A stretch of DNA of 64,000 bases from Betaproteobacteria bacterium (GTDB lineage: Bacteria; Pseudomonadota; Gammaproteobacteria; Burkholderiales; Casimicrobiaceae), in NCBI GenBank assembly GCA_016717855.1, contig JADKEV010000020.1, positions 1-64,000 of the forward strand. Direction: 5' to 3'. The translations under genes and the position numbers were made by a program. This document shows positions 39,001-46,911 of the stretch, piece by piece. Position 1 is the stretch's first letter; every line of letters begins with the position of its first letter. Under the pieces are notes generated by a model. The model searched no databases. It saw only the letters and a list, made by a program, of their open reading frames with translations, and was not told the DNA's origin.

Positions 39001-39010
39001 CGAACAGCAC
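36005..39010 (-). CDS. FAD-linked oxidase fused to Fe-S / CCG-domain subunit (GlcD-GlpC type); probable 5' frameshift
   Basis: A 1001-residue fusion: an N-terminal FAD-binding PCMH domain (VLPRGAGSSQCGQ, GGMAGNNSCGSRS), a FAD-oxidase C domain (LVGSEGTLAYT, YSGEHGDGLVRSEW), an Fe-S part with CVGCKGCKRECPTG, and C-terminal cysteine-rich CCG domains (LCCGRTLL, SCCGMAGAFG). Such enzymes oxidize D-2-hydroxyacids such as D-lactate, glycolate or D-2-hydroxyglutarate and pass electrons on through the Fe-S clusters; the substrate is open. The listed start is a GTG in the middle of the usual N-terminal segment. Homologous sequence (HRLLRETQCE) continues upstream in the same frame to a stop at 39076-39074, while an ATG at 39077 is one base out of frame. 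A one-base insertion near the 5' end is likely. Confidence 0.87.
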   Translation of the reverse strand: MLFDAASRGRYSTDASIYQIQPVGVVVPRTEADALAALAIAADLGVPVLPRGAGSSQCGQTVGAALVMDCSKHLRGIVAIDAANRLAIVEPGIVLDALNAALKPHGLWFPVDVSTSAQATLGGMAGNNSCGSRSIRYGNMVHNVAGIDAVLADGTQAYCGTVALDELGNMGAVPGAPRWQQVAAGVHAIARREAEEIRARWPQLLRRVGGYNLDLFDPQDPRRYDQPPGTANLAHLLVGSEGTLAYTRRLHLKLAPLPGSRVLGVVNFPTFYAAMDAAQHIVRLDPTAVELVDRTMIDLARANPAFRPVIERALTAVGGKQPEAILLVEFAGDDRADLLVRLARLGELMGDLGLPGSVVELTSPPAQGALWEVRKAGLNIMMSMKGDGKPVSFIEDCAVPLPHLAEYTRRLTEVFTRHGTKGTWYAHASVGTLHVRPILNMRDESGAAKMRAIAEEAAALVREYKGAYSGEHGDGLVRSEWIAPFFGPALTRAFEEVKALFDPQGLMNPGKIVHPSKQTDRSLFRYPPAYRVLPVKTALDWSAWNVHNDPATEALTLPGTGGDPARGLGKAVEMCNNNGTCRKFDAGTMCPSFRVTRDEQHTTRGRANTLRLALSGQLGAAALASPAVREALALCVGCKGCKRECPTGIDMARMKIEVANQQRLEHGLARRDRLVARLPRTLHSAALRRVFGWMGRVRNASSLAAAIAERLTGTSARRQMPIPAAHAFLDGPARGAFNTAPPAPSPDRIDGGYERHVMLFVDTFTNHFEPDNAAAAKRVLEAGGYTVLLATRSGVRPLCCGRTLLAAGMADEARLEARRTLAALKPCIEHGIPVVGLEPSCLFTLRDEFLVQHLGDDAARLAALAMTFEEFLARELDAGRLKLPLGPLAAGRALLHGHCHQKAFDAVRPIQKVLQLIPGLAVELVETSCCGMAGAFGFEAEHFDVSMAMGELALLPAVRNADAGTLIIADGTSCRQQISDGASRDALHVARILEMALTGRG

Positions 39011-39230
39011 TTCGCATTGCGTCTCGCGCAGCAGGCGGTGAGGCGAGCGGGGATGGCGTGGGCGATGCGGCAGTCATGGTGGTTCCGGTCTCTGGAAATA
39101 TGCCCGGCGCGCGGTCGGCCGGCAACCGCGCGGCGCGCGCACTGGCATGACCGCGGTCAAGGTTCGCGCCGGCGGGCTTGGTGTATTCTACGCAAAACCA
39201 GTTGTACCTCGCGCCGCTTCGGAGATCCCC

Positions 39231-40442
39231 ATGTTTCGCTACAGCTTCGCCGCCAGCGGGCGGCACTTCCTGCAGATCCCGGGCCCTGCCAACGTGCCCG
39301 ACCGGATACTGCGGGCCATGGACCATCCGACCATCGATCACCGCGGGCCCGAATTCGCCGAATTGGGGAAGGCCGTGCTCGCCGGGATCAAGGACGTGTT
39401 CCGCACCCGCTCGCCGGTGATCATCTATCCGTCGTCCGGCACCGGCGCGTGGGAAGCCGCGCTGGTGAACACGCTCTCGCCGGGCGACCAGGTGCTGATG
39501 TTCGAGACCGGCCAGTTCGCCACGCTGTGGCAGAAGATCGCGCTCAAGCTCGGGCTCGTCGTCGAGTTCGTCCCCGGCGACTGGCGGCACGGCGTCGATC
39601 CGGCCGTCGTCGAAGACCGGCTCGCCGCCGACACCGGGAACGCGATCAAGGCGGTGCTCGCCGTGCACAACGAGACCTCGACCGGCGTGACCAGCCGCAT
39701 CGCGGAAGTGCGCGCGGCGATCGACCGCGCGCGGCATCCGGCCCTGTTCATGGTCGACACCGTGTCCGGCCTGGGCTCGATCGACTACCGGCATGACGAA
39801 TGGGGCATCGATGTCTCGGTGACCGGATCGCAGAAGGGCCTGATGCTGCCGCCAGGGCTGGGCTTCAACGCGCTCTCCGACAAGGCGCTCGCCGCGTCGA
39901 AGTCGGCGCGCCTGCCCCGTGCGTACTGGGGCTGGGAAGAGATGCTCGCCTCGAACAAGAACGGCTACTTTCCGTACACGCCGGCGACGGGCCTGCTCTA
40001 CGGCCTGCACGAAGCGCTGGCGATGCTGCGCGAGGAAGGCCTGGACAACGTCTTCGCGCGCCACGCGCGCTTCGGCGAAGCTACGCGTCGCGCGGTTCGC
40101 GCCTGGGGGCTGGAACTGCTGTGCCTGGACCCGCGCGAGTACTCGAACGTGCTCACGGCGATCCTGCTGCCGGCCGGGCACGATGCCGACGCGCTGCGCA
40201 AGGTCATCCTGGAGAACTTCAACATGTCGCTGGGGCAGGGCCTGGGCAAGATCGCGGGCAAGGTGTTCCGCATCGGGCATCTCGGCGACTTCAACGAACT
40301 GACCCTGCTGGGCGCGCTGGCGGGGGTCGAGATGGGACTGCAGCTGGCCGGCATCCCGGCGCAGCGCGGCGGGGTGGACGCCGCGATGCGCTACTTCGGC
40401 GAAAAGTCCGGCGCGCAGTCGGCGCTCAAGCGCGTGGCCTGA
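39231..40442 (+). CDS. Serine-glyoxylate (alanine-glyoxylate) aminotransferase
   Basis: A 403-residue class V PLP aminotransferase, normal length. It carries the family start (GRHFLQIPGPANVPDRILRA), the SSGTGAWEAA phosphate-binding turn, the aspartate loop MVDTVSGLGSIDYRHDEWG, and the PLP lysine in TGSQKG (Lys202). These enzymes make glycine from glyoxylate using serine or alanine, in glyoxylate detoxification, photorespiration or the serine cycle. The ATG at 39231 with GGAG six bases upstream is preferred over the longer reading from 39147. It is transcribed divergently from the FAD/Fe-S oxidase, which may produce 2-oxoacids such as glyoxylate. Confidence 0.92.
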   Translation: MFRYSFAASGRHFLQIPGPANVPDRILRAMDHPTIDHRGPEFAELGKAVLAGIKDVFRTRSPVIIYPSSGTGAWEAALVNTLSPGDQVLMFETGQFATLWQKIALKLGLVVEFVPGDWRHGVDPAVVEDRLAADTGNAIKAVLAVHNETSTGVTSRIAEVRAAIDRARHPALFMVDTVSGLGSIDYRHDEWGIDVSVTGSQKGLMLPPGLGFNALSDKALAASKSARLPRAYWGWEEMLASNKNGYFPYTPATGLLYGLHEALAMLREEGLDNVFARHARFGEATRRAVRAWGLELLCLDPREYSNVLTAILLPAGHDADALRKVILENFNMSLGQGLGKIAGKVFRIGHLGDFNELTLLGALAGVEMGLQLAGIPAQRGGVDAAMRYFGEKSGAQSALKRVA

Positions 40443-40556
40443 GCCGCGCGACGACCACAACAAACAACAAACTCATCGCCGTGCTGCTGGTCACCTGCGT
40501 TCCGGTCACCGGGATGGGGCTGGTCGAGTTGTTCTACCGTTGATATCGAGGCTGCA

Positions 40557-41336
40557 ATGAGCGACGCCATACTGTTCAGACAGGAAGGTCCCATCGGGAC
40601 CATCACCCTCAACCGGCCGGAGAAGCTCAACGCGCTGACCAAGCCGATGTGGAAGCGCCTGGGCGAGGTCGCGCGCGGCGTCGCGGCGAAGGACGACGTG
40701 CGCTGCGTGATCCTGCGCGGGGCCGGCGACCAGGCGTTCGCGCCGGGCAACGATATCCCCGAGTTCCCCACCGAGCGCTCCAACGTCGAGCAGGCGAAGG
40801 CGTATGGCGCGATCATGCATTCGACGATCGAGGCGATCTGGGCGATTCCGCAGCCGGTGGTGGCAATGATCAAGGGCATCTGCGTCGGCGGCGGGCTGGA
40901 GATCGCCGGCCTGGCCGACATCCGCATCTGCGGCGTGTCGAGCCGCTTCGGCGCGCCGATCAACCGTCTCGGGCTGGTGATGGCGTACGCCGAGATCAAG
41001 TGCCTGGTCGACCTGGTCGGGGCGCCGAACGCGCTCGAGGTGCTGTTCGAGGGCCGCATCATCGGCGCCGAGGAGGCGAAGGCCAAGGGCATGGTGCATC
41101 GCATCGTTCCCGACGCCGACGTCGAGGCCGAGGCGCTGGCCACCGCACAGCGCATCGCCGACGGCGCGCCGCTGGTCGCGCGTTGGCACAAGAAGTTCAT
41201 CCGGCGGCTGGGGCAGGGCACGCCGCTGTCGCAGTCCGAGATCGACGAGGGCTTCGCCTGCTTCGGCACCGAGGATTTCCAGATCGGCTACAAGGCCTTC
41301 CTGGCCAAGCAGAAGCCCGAATTCGTGGGCCGCTAG
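40557..41336 (+). CDS. Enoyl-CoA hydratase/isomerase family protein
   Basis: A 259-residue crotonase-fold protein with the family start (GPIGTITLNRPEKLNAL), an oxyanion-hole segment FAPGNDIPEF and the second CoA region KGICVGGGLEIAGLADIRI. The glutamate expected after IAG in classical hydratases (ECH Glu144 position) aligns to the GLE of GGGLEIA. It likely hydrates or isomerizes an acyl-CoA; the substrate is unknown. It ends two bases before the GTG start of a CoA-transferase, so the two probably work on the same acyl-CoA intermediate. Confidence 0.88.
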   Translation: MSDAILFRQEGPIGTITLNRPEKLNALTKPMWKRLGEVARGVAAKDDVRCVILRGAGDQAFAPGNDIPEFPTERSNVEQAKAYGAIMHSTIEAIWAIPQPVVAMIKGICVGGGLEIAGLADIRICGVSSRFGAPINRLGLVMAYAEIKCLVDLVGAPNALEVLFEGRIIGAEEAKAKGMVHRIVPDADVEAEALATAQRIADGAPLVARWHKKFIRRLGQGTPLSQSEIDEGFACFGTEDFQIGYKAFLAKQKPEFVGR

Positions 41337-41338
41337 CC

Positions 41339-42538
41339 GTGGGTCCGCTGGACGGAGTCCGGGTCATCGAGATGGCCCACATCATGTCGGGGCCGACCTG
41401 CGGGATGTTGCTGGCCGACATGGGGGCCGACGTGATCAAGGTCGAAAAGATCCCCGGCGGCGACGACACGCGCCGCTTCACCCCGCCCGAGATCAACGGC
41501 GAGCCCGCCGCGTTCCTGATGATGAACCGGAACAAGCGCGGCATCGCCGTCGACCTGAAGCAGGAGGGCGGCAAGGAACTGCTGCGGCGGCTGCTCGCCC
41601 GCGCCGACGTGGTCACCGAGAACTACCGGAAAGGCACGATGGAAAAGCTGGGCCTGGGCTACGACGCGCTGCGCCTGGCCAACCCGGCGCTGATCTACTG
41701 CGCGATCTCGGGCTACGGTCGCAGCGGCCCCGACGCCGACAAGGGCGGCTTCGACCTGGTCGCACAAGGGATGTCCGGGCTGATGCGCATCACCGGCGAA
41801 GCGGGCGGCAAGCCGACCAAGGTGGGCTCTCCGGTCACCGACATCAATGCGGGAATGCTCGCCGCGCTGGGCGTGGTGTGCGCCTACGTGCACAGGCTGA
41901 AGACCGGGCAGGGACAGTTCGTCGACACGTCGCTGCTCGAGGCGGGAATCATGCAGACCTACTGGCAGACCGCGATCTATCTCGGCTCCGGCGTGGCGCC
42001 TGGCGCGCTGGGGTCCGCGCATCCGCTGACCGCGCCCTACCAGGCGTTCGAAACCAGCGACGGCTGGATCACGCTGGGCGCGTCGAACCAGTCCAACTAC
42101 GAGCGGGTGTGCCGGATGCTCGACGCCCCGGAGCTGATCGCCGATCCGCGGTTCCGGGACAATCCATCCCGGATGGCGAACCTGCCCGCGCTGGTGGAAA
42201 TACTCACCGATCACTTCCGGCAGAAGACATCTGTGGAGTGGCTGGCCGTGCTCGACGGCGCCGGCGTCCCCGCCGGACCGGTGTTCGACATCCCGCAGAT
42301 GCTCGCGTATCCGCAGACGATCGCGCGCGGCATGGTGGTGGAGACCGCACATCCGCGCGCCGGGACGACGCAGTCGATCGGCCTGCCGATCAAGTTCAGC
42401 GACACGCCGGGCGCCGTGCTGCGCCCCGCGCCGCTGTTCGGCCAGCACACGCGCGAAGTCTGCCGCGAGGCGGGCTTCAGCAACGCGGACATCGACGCGA
42501 TGATCGCCGGCGGCGCGGTGGCCGAGACGCTGGTGTAG
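41339..42538 (+). CDS. CaiB/BaiF-family (class III) CoA-transferase
   Basis: A 399-residue class III CoA-transferase, which moves CoA between carboxylic acids. The family start (GPLDGVRVIEMAHIMSGPT), the CoA-binding block MLLADMGADVIKVEK, the catalytic-aspartate region (GFDLVAQGMSGLM and SPVTDINAGMLAA) and the GWITLGASNQSNYERVC segment are visible. The start is a GTG at 41339, two bases after the hydratase stop; no in-frame ATG precedes the conserved region. Together with the hydratase it forms a small acyl-CoA catabolic operon. Confidence 0.92.
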   Translation: MGPLDGVRVIEMAHIMSGPTCGMLLADMGADVIKVEKIPGGDDTRRFTPPEINGEPAAFLMMNRNKRGIAVDLKQEGGKELLRRLLARADVVTENYRKGTMEKLGLGYDALRLANPALIYCAISGYGRSGPDADKGGFDLVAQGMSGLMRITGEAGGKPTKVGSPVTDINAGMLAALGVVCAYVHRLKTGQGQFVDTSLLEAGIMQTYWQTAIYLGSGVAPGALGSAHPLTAPYQAFETSDGWITLGASNQSNYERVCRMLDAPELIADPRFRDNPSRMANLPALVEILTDHFRQKTSVEWLAVLDGAGVPAGPVFDIPQMLAYPQTIARGMVVETAHPRAGTTQSIGLPIKFSDTPGAVLRPAPLFGQHTREVCREAGFSNADIDAMIAGGAVAETLV

Positions 42539-42566
42539 AAAGGCGCGTCGCCGGCATGACGGCGAA

Positions 42567-43217
42567 TCAGTATGCGCGTGCCAGCTCGTCCTTGACCAAC
42601 TGCCGCAGCGGCTCCAGCCCGAAGCTCGGCAGCGGCTTGCCGTTGACGAAATACTCCGGCGTCTTGGTGACGTTCAGCGCCTTGGCGTCGGCCAAGTCCT
42701 GCTCGATGCGCTGGGCGATTTCCGGTGCGGTCATGTCGATCGCGATCTGTTCGAAATTCAGGCCGAGGCCTTCCAGCGGCTTCCAGATCATCTCCGGCAG
42801 CACGGTGTGATCGCGCGTCCAGGTGTCCTGACTGGCCAGCAACGCCTCCAGCGCCTGCCAGTACTTGCCCTGCTTGCGCGTGGCCTCCAGCACCTTCACC
42901 ACGTAGTCGGCGCCCTTGTGAAACGGCACATGGCGGACCGACAGCCGTATCTTGTCCGGATTGGCGGCCATGATCTGCTTCACATGCGGATAGAAGGCCG
43001 CGCAAGTCCCGCACGCCGGGTCGAGAAACTCGACGATGTGCACCTTGGCGTTGGGGTTGCCGAGCGTGGGCGAATGGGACTTCACCAGATTGGCCTGGTT
43101 GCGCTCGAGGACCTGCGACGTCTGCTGCGCCGACTCGCTCTTGTAGAGCAGCGCGCCGCCGATGAATGCCGCGACCAGCACGATGGCGGCGCCGGCAAAG
43201 AGTAGTTTCTTGTTCAT
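42567..43217 (-). CDS. Membrane-anchored DsbA-family thiol:disulfide protein
   Basis: A 216-residue protein with an N-terminal membrane anchor (residues 5-24) and a thioredoxin-fold domain with an insert. Its active site is CGTC (Cys69, Cys72, in FLDPACGTCAAFYPHVK), and the cis-proline loop reads VTKTPEYFVNG. It belongs to the DsbA/Com1-like oxidoreductases that form or isomerize disulfides in the periplasm. The start has AGGATA a few bases upstream and overlaps the end of the dsbB-like gene by 4 bases, so the pair is translated together and should form an oxidase/partner couple. Confidence 0.9.
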   Translation of the reverse strand: MNKKLLFAGAAIVLVAAFIGGALLYKSESAQQTSQVLERNQANLVKSHSPTLGNPNAKVHIVEFLDPACGTCAAFYPHVKQIMAANPDKIRLSVRHVPFHKGADYVVKVLEATRKQGKYWQALEALLASQDTWTRDHTVLPEMIWKPLEGLGLNFEQIAIDMTAPEIAQRIEQDLADAKALNVTKTPEYFVNGKPLPSFGLEPLRQLVKDELARAY

Positions 43218-43651
43218 CTGGATATCCTGAGGCGCGCCCCGATCAGCAAGGCACAAATGGTTGAAAAGGCGACGAACGAAAGCAGGGGAATCGTCACGAA
43301 CCCGAGCCACTGGATTTGCACGTCGGCACAGGGCACGCCCTGCGTGCAGGGTTTCATGCTCTCCGGGATGATGCCCGCGATGAGCAGAAGATGGAATGCC
43401 GCGACCAGCCAGCCGCCGACGGCAAGGGGCAGCGCATAGCGGACGATGCGCGGATCGAACGGGAAGAGTCCCAGCGGCAGCAGGATGACCAGCGGAAACA
43501 TGAATATCCGCTGGTACCAGCACAGGACGCACGGGGGCAACTCCATGACCTCGCTGAGGAACAGCGCGCCAAGCGTCGATGCGCCCGCGACGACCCAGCA
43601 GCCGAAGACCAGCGGCCAAGCCGCATCCAGCGGGCGATCGCCCGCCGTCAT
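43214..43651 (-). CDS. DsbB-family quinone-linked disulfide oxidase
   Basis: A 145-residue four-helix membrane protein with the DsbB redox pairs: Cys41 and Cys44 in the first periplasmic loop (PPCVLCWYQRIFMFPL) and Cys102 and Cys108 in the second (CTQGVPC). It reoxidizes a DsbA-type partner and passes electrons to quinone. The partner is the next gene, which overlaps it by 4 bases. It is slightly shorter than E. coli DsbB and resembles the BdbC/short DsbB forms in that respect. Upstream lies a decayed spacer. Confidence 0.92.
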   Translation of the reverse strand: MTAGDRPLDAAWPLVFGCWVVAGASTLGALFLSEVMELPPCVLCWYQRIFMFPLVILLPLGLFPFDPRIVRYALPLAVGGWLVAAFHLLLIAGIIPESMKPCTQGVPCADVQIQWLGFVTIPLLSFVAFSTICALLIGARLRISR

Positions 43652-44443
43652 GGCCTATCGACCTGCGGCAGCCGTTGGTGGCGACCGTAAGGGGCGTTCG
43701 TGCAAGGCATTGCGGACGGCAAGGAAGTCTGCCCGTACACTTTCAATCCTGTATCCGGCGGAACGCAATCGCGCAGTTTACATCGCGACCGGCGACGGGA
43801 AGGGAGTGATTCAAGCCGTAGCGCCAGGTCCGGCCGCGCGCCGCGACGGCAGTGTCACTATCACTGCCTGCCCGCCGTCCGGGTGATTGCGCAGCCGCAC
43901 GTCGCCGCCCCCGGCGTGCGCGATGTTGCGCGCGATACGGAGATCCAGTCGCTTGCCGCCGGTTTCCCCCGCTGCGCAAGCTCTCGCTGCGGACAAGTGT
44001 CCGCCACGAAGACAGGGGCGACCAGCCGCCCGTCGCGGCGGATCGGACTACGAAACATCTGCAAAACAACAACTCGCCGGGCTGCAACCCGGTGCGCCCG
44101 CTGAATGTCGCCGGCCGCAATCGCGACAAGGCGCATGACAACGAACTGCCGACCGCTGCACGCGTTGACCCTTGGCCTCCATGCGGAGTACGCCAAGGAC
44201 GATTCCTGCGGCCGCGTTCCACGGCCGCGGGAAGGAAGGGCCGGCGTGCATGCGCTCGGCCTGACCCACGATCCGTACCACCGAGCTCTTTGACCCAATC
44301 GGCCCCGCGGCTGCTGTCGATCATGACATTGGCGAGTCAACCAGCGACGGGATTCAGCGTGGTTATGCCAGTGGAATTGTTGTGGCCGCCGAAGCACTTT
44401 CCATAGGCAAAGGCGACACGCAAAATCGGCGCAGGCGGATGTG
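43652..44443. other. Decayed gene-poor spacer left of the polysaccharide locus
   Basis: About 0.8 kb without a credible intact gene. Several frames stay open because of high GC content, but their translations are low-complexity or have no family pattern. The only recognisable coding trace is a sensor-kinase-like remnant at 43811-43996 on the minus strand. The stretch separates the dsb pair from the first gene of the exopolysaccharide locus and probably marks an insertion or deletion boundary. Confidence 0.6.
43811..43996 (-). pseudogene. Remnant of a histidine-kinase ATPase domain (C-terminal end)
   Basis: A 61-codon frame ends in a stretch LDLRIARNIAHAGGGDVRLR followed by NHPDGGQAVIVTLP. 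This matches the end of a HATPase_c domain (G2 box GLxLxIARxIAxAHGG-xRLxNxPxGG-xxxxLP) found at the C-terminus of two-component sensor kinases. The expected GLGL is changed to KRLDL, and nothing upstream in any frame shows N-box, G1, HisKA or sensor domains, so only the tail of a once complete kinase remains. No response regulator is next to it. Confidence 0.55.
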
Positions 44444-44471
44444 TTGCAGCAGATGAATCCTGTGCTAAGAT
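44444..44471 (+). promoter_or_regulatory. Probable promoter of the first exopolysaccharide operon
   Basis: TTGCAG (44444-44449), a 16-bp spacer, then TGC-TAAGAT (44463-44471), an extended -10 element, about 58 bases before the first start codon, in a locally AT-rich stretch unlike the flanks. The Shine-Dalgarno GGGGGAGG (44515-44522) lies downstream. Confidence 0.45.
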
Positions 44472-44528
44472 CAAAACGAACTAACGATAGTAGATAAGAA
44501 AGGCTAGTTGAGTCGGGGGAGGCAGGCT

Positions 44529-45917
44529 ATGGTTCGAATCTTTCATCACTACGTTTCCACAAGATTGATCCTTGTTGCGGTCTTGGAGACGTTGATACTC
44601 GTGATTGCCATCCGTCTGGGAATGGCAATTCATCTGCCGGAGTCTGGGCTCACCCTGCCTGGAGTACTAGCGCTACTGCCAATGGCTGGGCTTGGGCTTG
44701 GCTTGCTGCTCTTCATACACAGCGCCGGGCTGTACCGCGTAAACCTCTGGAAAAACCTGCACTACGGTCGAGTGGGCCTGGGTATTGCGCTGCTGTTCGG
44801 TCTTGGCGTGTTTTTCATGACCGTGCATCCACCTCAGATGATTGTCCTGGAGCCGGAAGGGTTGGTACTGATGGCGATCGCGATTGTCGTCGGCAGCTTT
44901 CTCGTCCGTTTCGCGTTTCACAAATGGGACGAGCTGGATGCATTCAAGCCGCGCGTGCTCGTGCTAGGCACCGGCGCAAGGGTTGTGGAATTCGCGCAGC
45001 TAGCCCAGCGCAACAGCAACCTCTTGATAGTTGGTTACGTCCCGTACCCATCAACCGCGGTCCACCATGTTCCCGCGACGCTCGTACTGCCGGTGGCACC
45101 GGACGAGTCGCTGCCATCGATGGCTAGGAAACACAGGATAGACCAGATCGTGATCGCTGTGGAGGATCGACGGGGAAAGTTGCCGGTGCAGGAATTGGTG
45201 GAATGCAAATTGCAGGGCGTCAGAGTCACCGAGTTGGCCGCCTCCTTCGAGCGCGAGTACAGGCGGGTCTCGCTGGAGTCGATCAGCGCGAGTTGGATCA
45301 TGCTCAATGAAGGCTTCTTGCAGGGTGCGCTCAGGTCCGGGCTCAAGCGCCTGTTCGATTTGTGTGTGAGCACATTGCTCCTGCTGCTCACGATTCCGGT
45401 ACTTGCCATTGCCGCGGCTTTTATATTCATGGAGAGCGGGTTTCCATTGATTTATCGGCAGGAGCGGGTCGGCCAGGGTGGACGCGTCTTTTCGATGTAT
45501 AAGTTGCGCAGCATGAAAAGGGACGCCGAGAGCGACGGAACGCCGCGCTGGGCAGCGGCAAAGGACGACCGTACGACCCGTGTCGGCCGCATAATCCGCA
45601 AGCTGCGTATCGACGAATTGCCGCAGCTCATCAATGTTCTCAAGGGAGAGATGAGCTTTGTCGGCCCGCGTCCGGAACGACCGTATTTCGTGGATCAGCT
45701 GGCGACGCAGATTCCATATTACTCCCTGCGCCATAGCATCAAGCCGGGTATCACAGGCTGGGCGCAGGTCTGTTACCCGTACGGCGCATCGCTTGAAGAT
45801 ACGACCAAGAAACTGCAATACGACCTCTATTACGTGAAAAATCACGCCTTGTTTCTCGATTTCGTGATCCTGCTCGCCACCGTGGAAGTGGTGTTGAGTG
45901 CGAAGGGGGCGAGGTAA
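44529..45917 (+). CDS. Priming sugar transferase (XrtA/PEP-CTERM-associated EpsB type)
   Basis: A 462-residue polyprenyl-phosphate hexose-1-phosphate transferase (WcaJ/EpsB class) that starts a polysaccharide repeat unit on undecaprenyl phosphate. Four N-terminal helices and a CoA-binding-like domain (RVLVLGTGARVVEFAQL) precede the catalytic C-terminal sugar-transferase domain: a helix, then MYKLRSMKRDAE, RKLRIDELPQLINVLKGE and FVGPRPERP. The family ending YYVKNHALFLDF is present. GGGGGAGG six bases before the ATG fixes the start. It heads the block that in many betaproteobacteria lies next to exosortase A; a paralogue lies at 56179. Confidence 0.92.
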   Translation: MVRIFHHYVSTRLILVAVLETLILVIAIRLGMAIHLPESGLTLPGVLALLPMAGLGLGLLLFIHSAGLYRVNLWKNLHYGRVGLGIALLFGLGVFFMTVHPPQMIVLEPEGLVLMAIAIVVGSFLVRFAFHKWDELDAFKPRVLVLGTGARVVEFAQLAQRNSNLLIVGYVPYPSTAVHHVPATLVLPVAPDESLPSMARKHRIDQIVIAVEDRRGKLPVQELVECKLQGVRVTELAASFEREYRRVSLESISASWIMLNEGFLQGALRSGLKRLFDLCVSTLLLLLTIPVLAIAAAFIFMESGFPLIYRQERVGQGGRVFSMYKLRSMKRDAESDGTPRWAAAKDDRTTRVGRIIRKLRIDELPQLINVLKGEMSFVGPRPERPYFVDQLATQIPYYSLRHSIKPGITGWAQVCYPYGASLEDTTKKLQYDLYYVKNHALFLDFVILLATVEVVLSAKGAR

Positions 45918-46223
45918 CTGGCTTGCCGGTCGCGGGGAGGAGTCTACCGGCTTGCGATCGGCGGCGCGGCAGCCTGCCATGAAGCCCGGGCAGTTGCTTA
46001 TGGACTCCGGTGGGAACCTTCGAGAGGGGCGCGTGTTCTCGTTCCGTCTCCATCGACGCGGCCTGTTGCAATGGCAGCGGTCAAGTCGTCCGGTTCAACC
46101 GTCAAGCTAGCTTTTTTCTCCTATTAGATGATACTGTTGCGACTGGTCATTTCTCGGCGACCTGACAGTCAATGCAGGCATTTCGACTTCAAGTTGGTCA
46201 TCTGCATGAAAGGAGTACGTGGC
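45918..46223. other. Spacer between priming transferase and export lipoprotein genes
   Basis: 306 bp with no convincing gene. AAGCTAGCTTTTTT near 46100 resembles a very short terminator-like palindrome with a T run, and AGGAG at 46210-46214 is the ribosome site of the next gene. No further structure is apparent. Confidence 0.4.
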
Positions 46224-46838
46224 ATGAGCGAAAAGTGGTTGGCCGCTTTGGGGCTGGTGGCGTTGGTGCAATTGGGTCTGGGAGGGTGTGCCACCGTATA
46301 TCCACCGGCGCCAGCTGCACCTGACAAGTTTGCCGCGTCCTATTTGGTGGGACCAGGCGACAATGTCAATGTCGTAGTGTGGCGAAATCCGGAACTCTCC
46401 ATGGTGGTCCCGGTGCGGCCCGACGGCAAGATCACGACACCGCTGGTAGAGGATCTGGCGGCGAGCGGCAAGACCGCAACCCAACTGGCCAGGGACATCG
46501 AGCAGGCACTGGGGAAGTACATTCAGAGCCCGGTAGTCACGGTCATCGTTACCGGCTTCGTCGGTCCGTTCAGCGAGCAGATTCGTGTCATCGGCGAGGC
46601 GGCGAGGCCCCAAGCCTTGCCGTATCGCGAGAATATGACACTGCTTGACGTCATGATCGCCGTCGGCGGCATTACTGATTTTGCGGCGGGAAACAAGGCG
46701 AGCATCTTGCGTACCGGTGGGGGCAGTACGCAGCAGCTTGGCGTCCGACTGGTGGATTTGGTCAAGGGCGGCGACTTGTCGGCGAACGTGGCCATGCGTC
46801 CCGGCGATGTTGTCGTGATTCCACAGAGTTTTTTCTAG
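46224..46838 (+). CDS. Polysaccharide export lipoprotein (Wza-like, XrtA-associated)
   Basis: A 204-residue outer-membrane polysaccharide export protein. The lipoprotein signal ends in a lipobox LGGC (LVQLGLGGCATVYPP), followed by the Poly_export domain (YLVGPGDNVNVVVWRNPELS and VVPVRPDGKITTPLVEDL) and SLBB-type repeats (VIGEAARPQALPYRENMTLLD). At this length it is the short form typical of exosortase-linked loci, without the C-terminal membrane helix of E. coli Wza. AGGAG nine bases before the ATG selects this start over two upstream ATGs. It should form the exit pore together with the chain-length protein. Confidence 0.92.
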   Translation: MSEKWLAALGLVALVQLGLGGCATVYPPAPAAPDKFAASYLVGPGDNVNVVVWRNPELSMVVPVRPDGKITTPLVEDLAASGKTATQLARDIEQALGKYIQSPVVTVIVTGFVGPFSEQIRVIGEAARPQALPYRENMTLLDVMIAVGGITDFAAGNKASILRTGGGSTQQLGVRLVDLVKGGDLSANVAMRPGDVVVIPQSFF

Positions 46839-46911
46839 GGTGACCTGCGAATCGCCTTGATTTGCCGGTTACGCCACCGGGCGTACGTGAGAACCACCCG
46901 GGGAGTCGAGA

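Noticed and set aside
44372..44386. TGGAATTGTTGTGGC as a third sigma-54 promoter before the first EPS operon
   Set aside because: GG-N10-GC spacing is right, but both boxes deviate (TGGAAT, TGGC) and a better extended -10 promoter lies closer to the gene.
44330..44480. A minus-strand frame of about 45 codons with GKCFGGHNNSTGITTLNP near its end
   Set aside because: The pattern is curious but short, has no start codon with a ribosome site, and covers the promoter of the EPS operon. I could not link it to a family.
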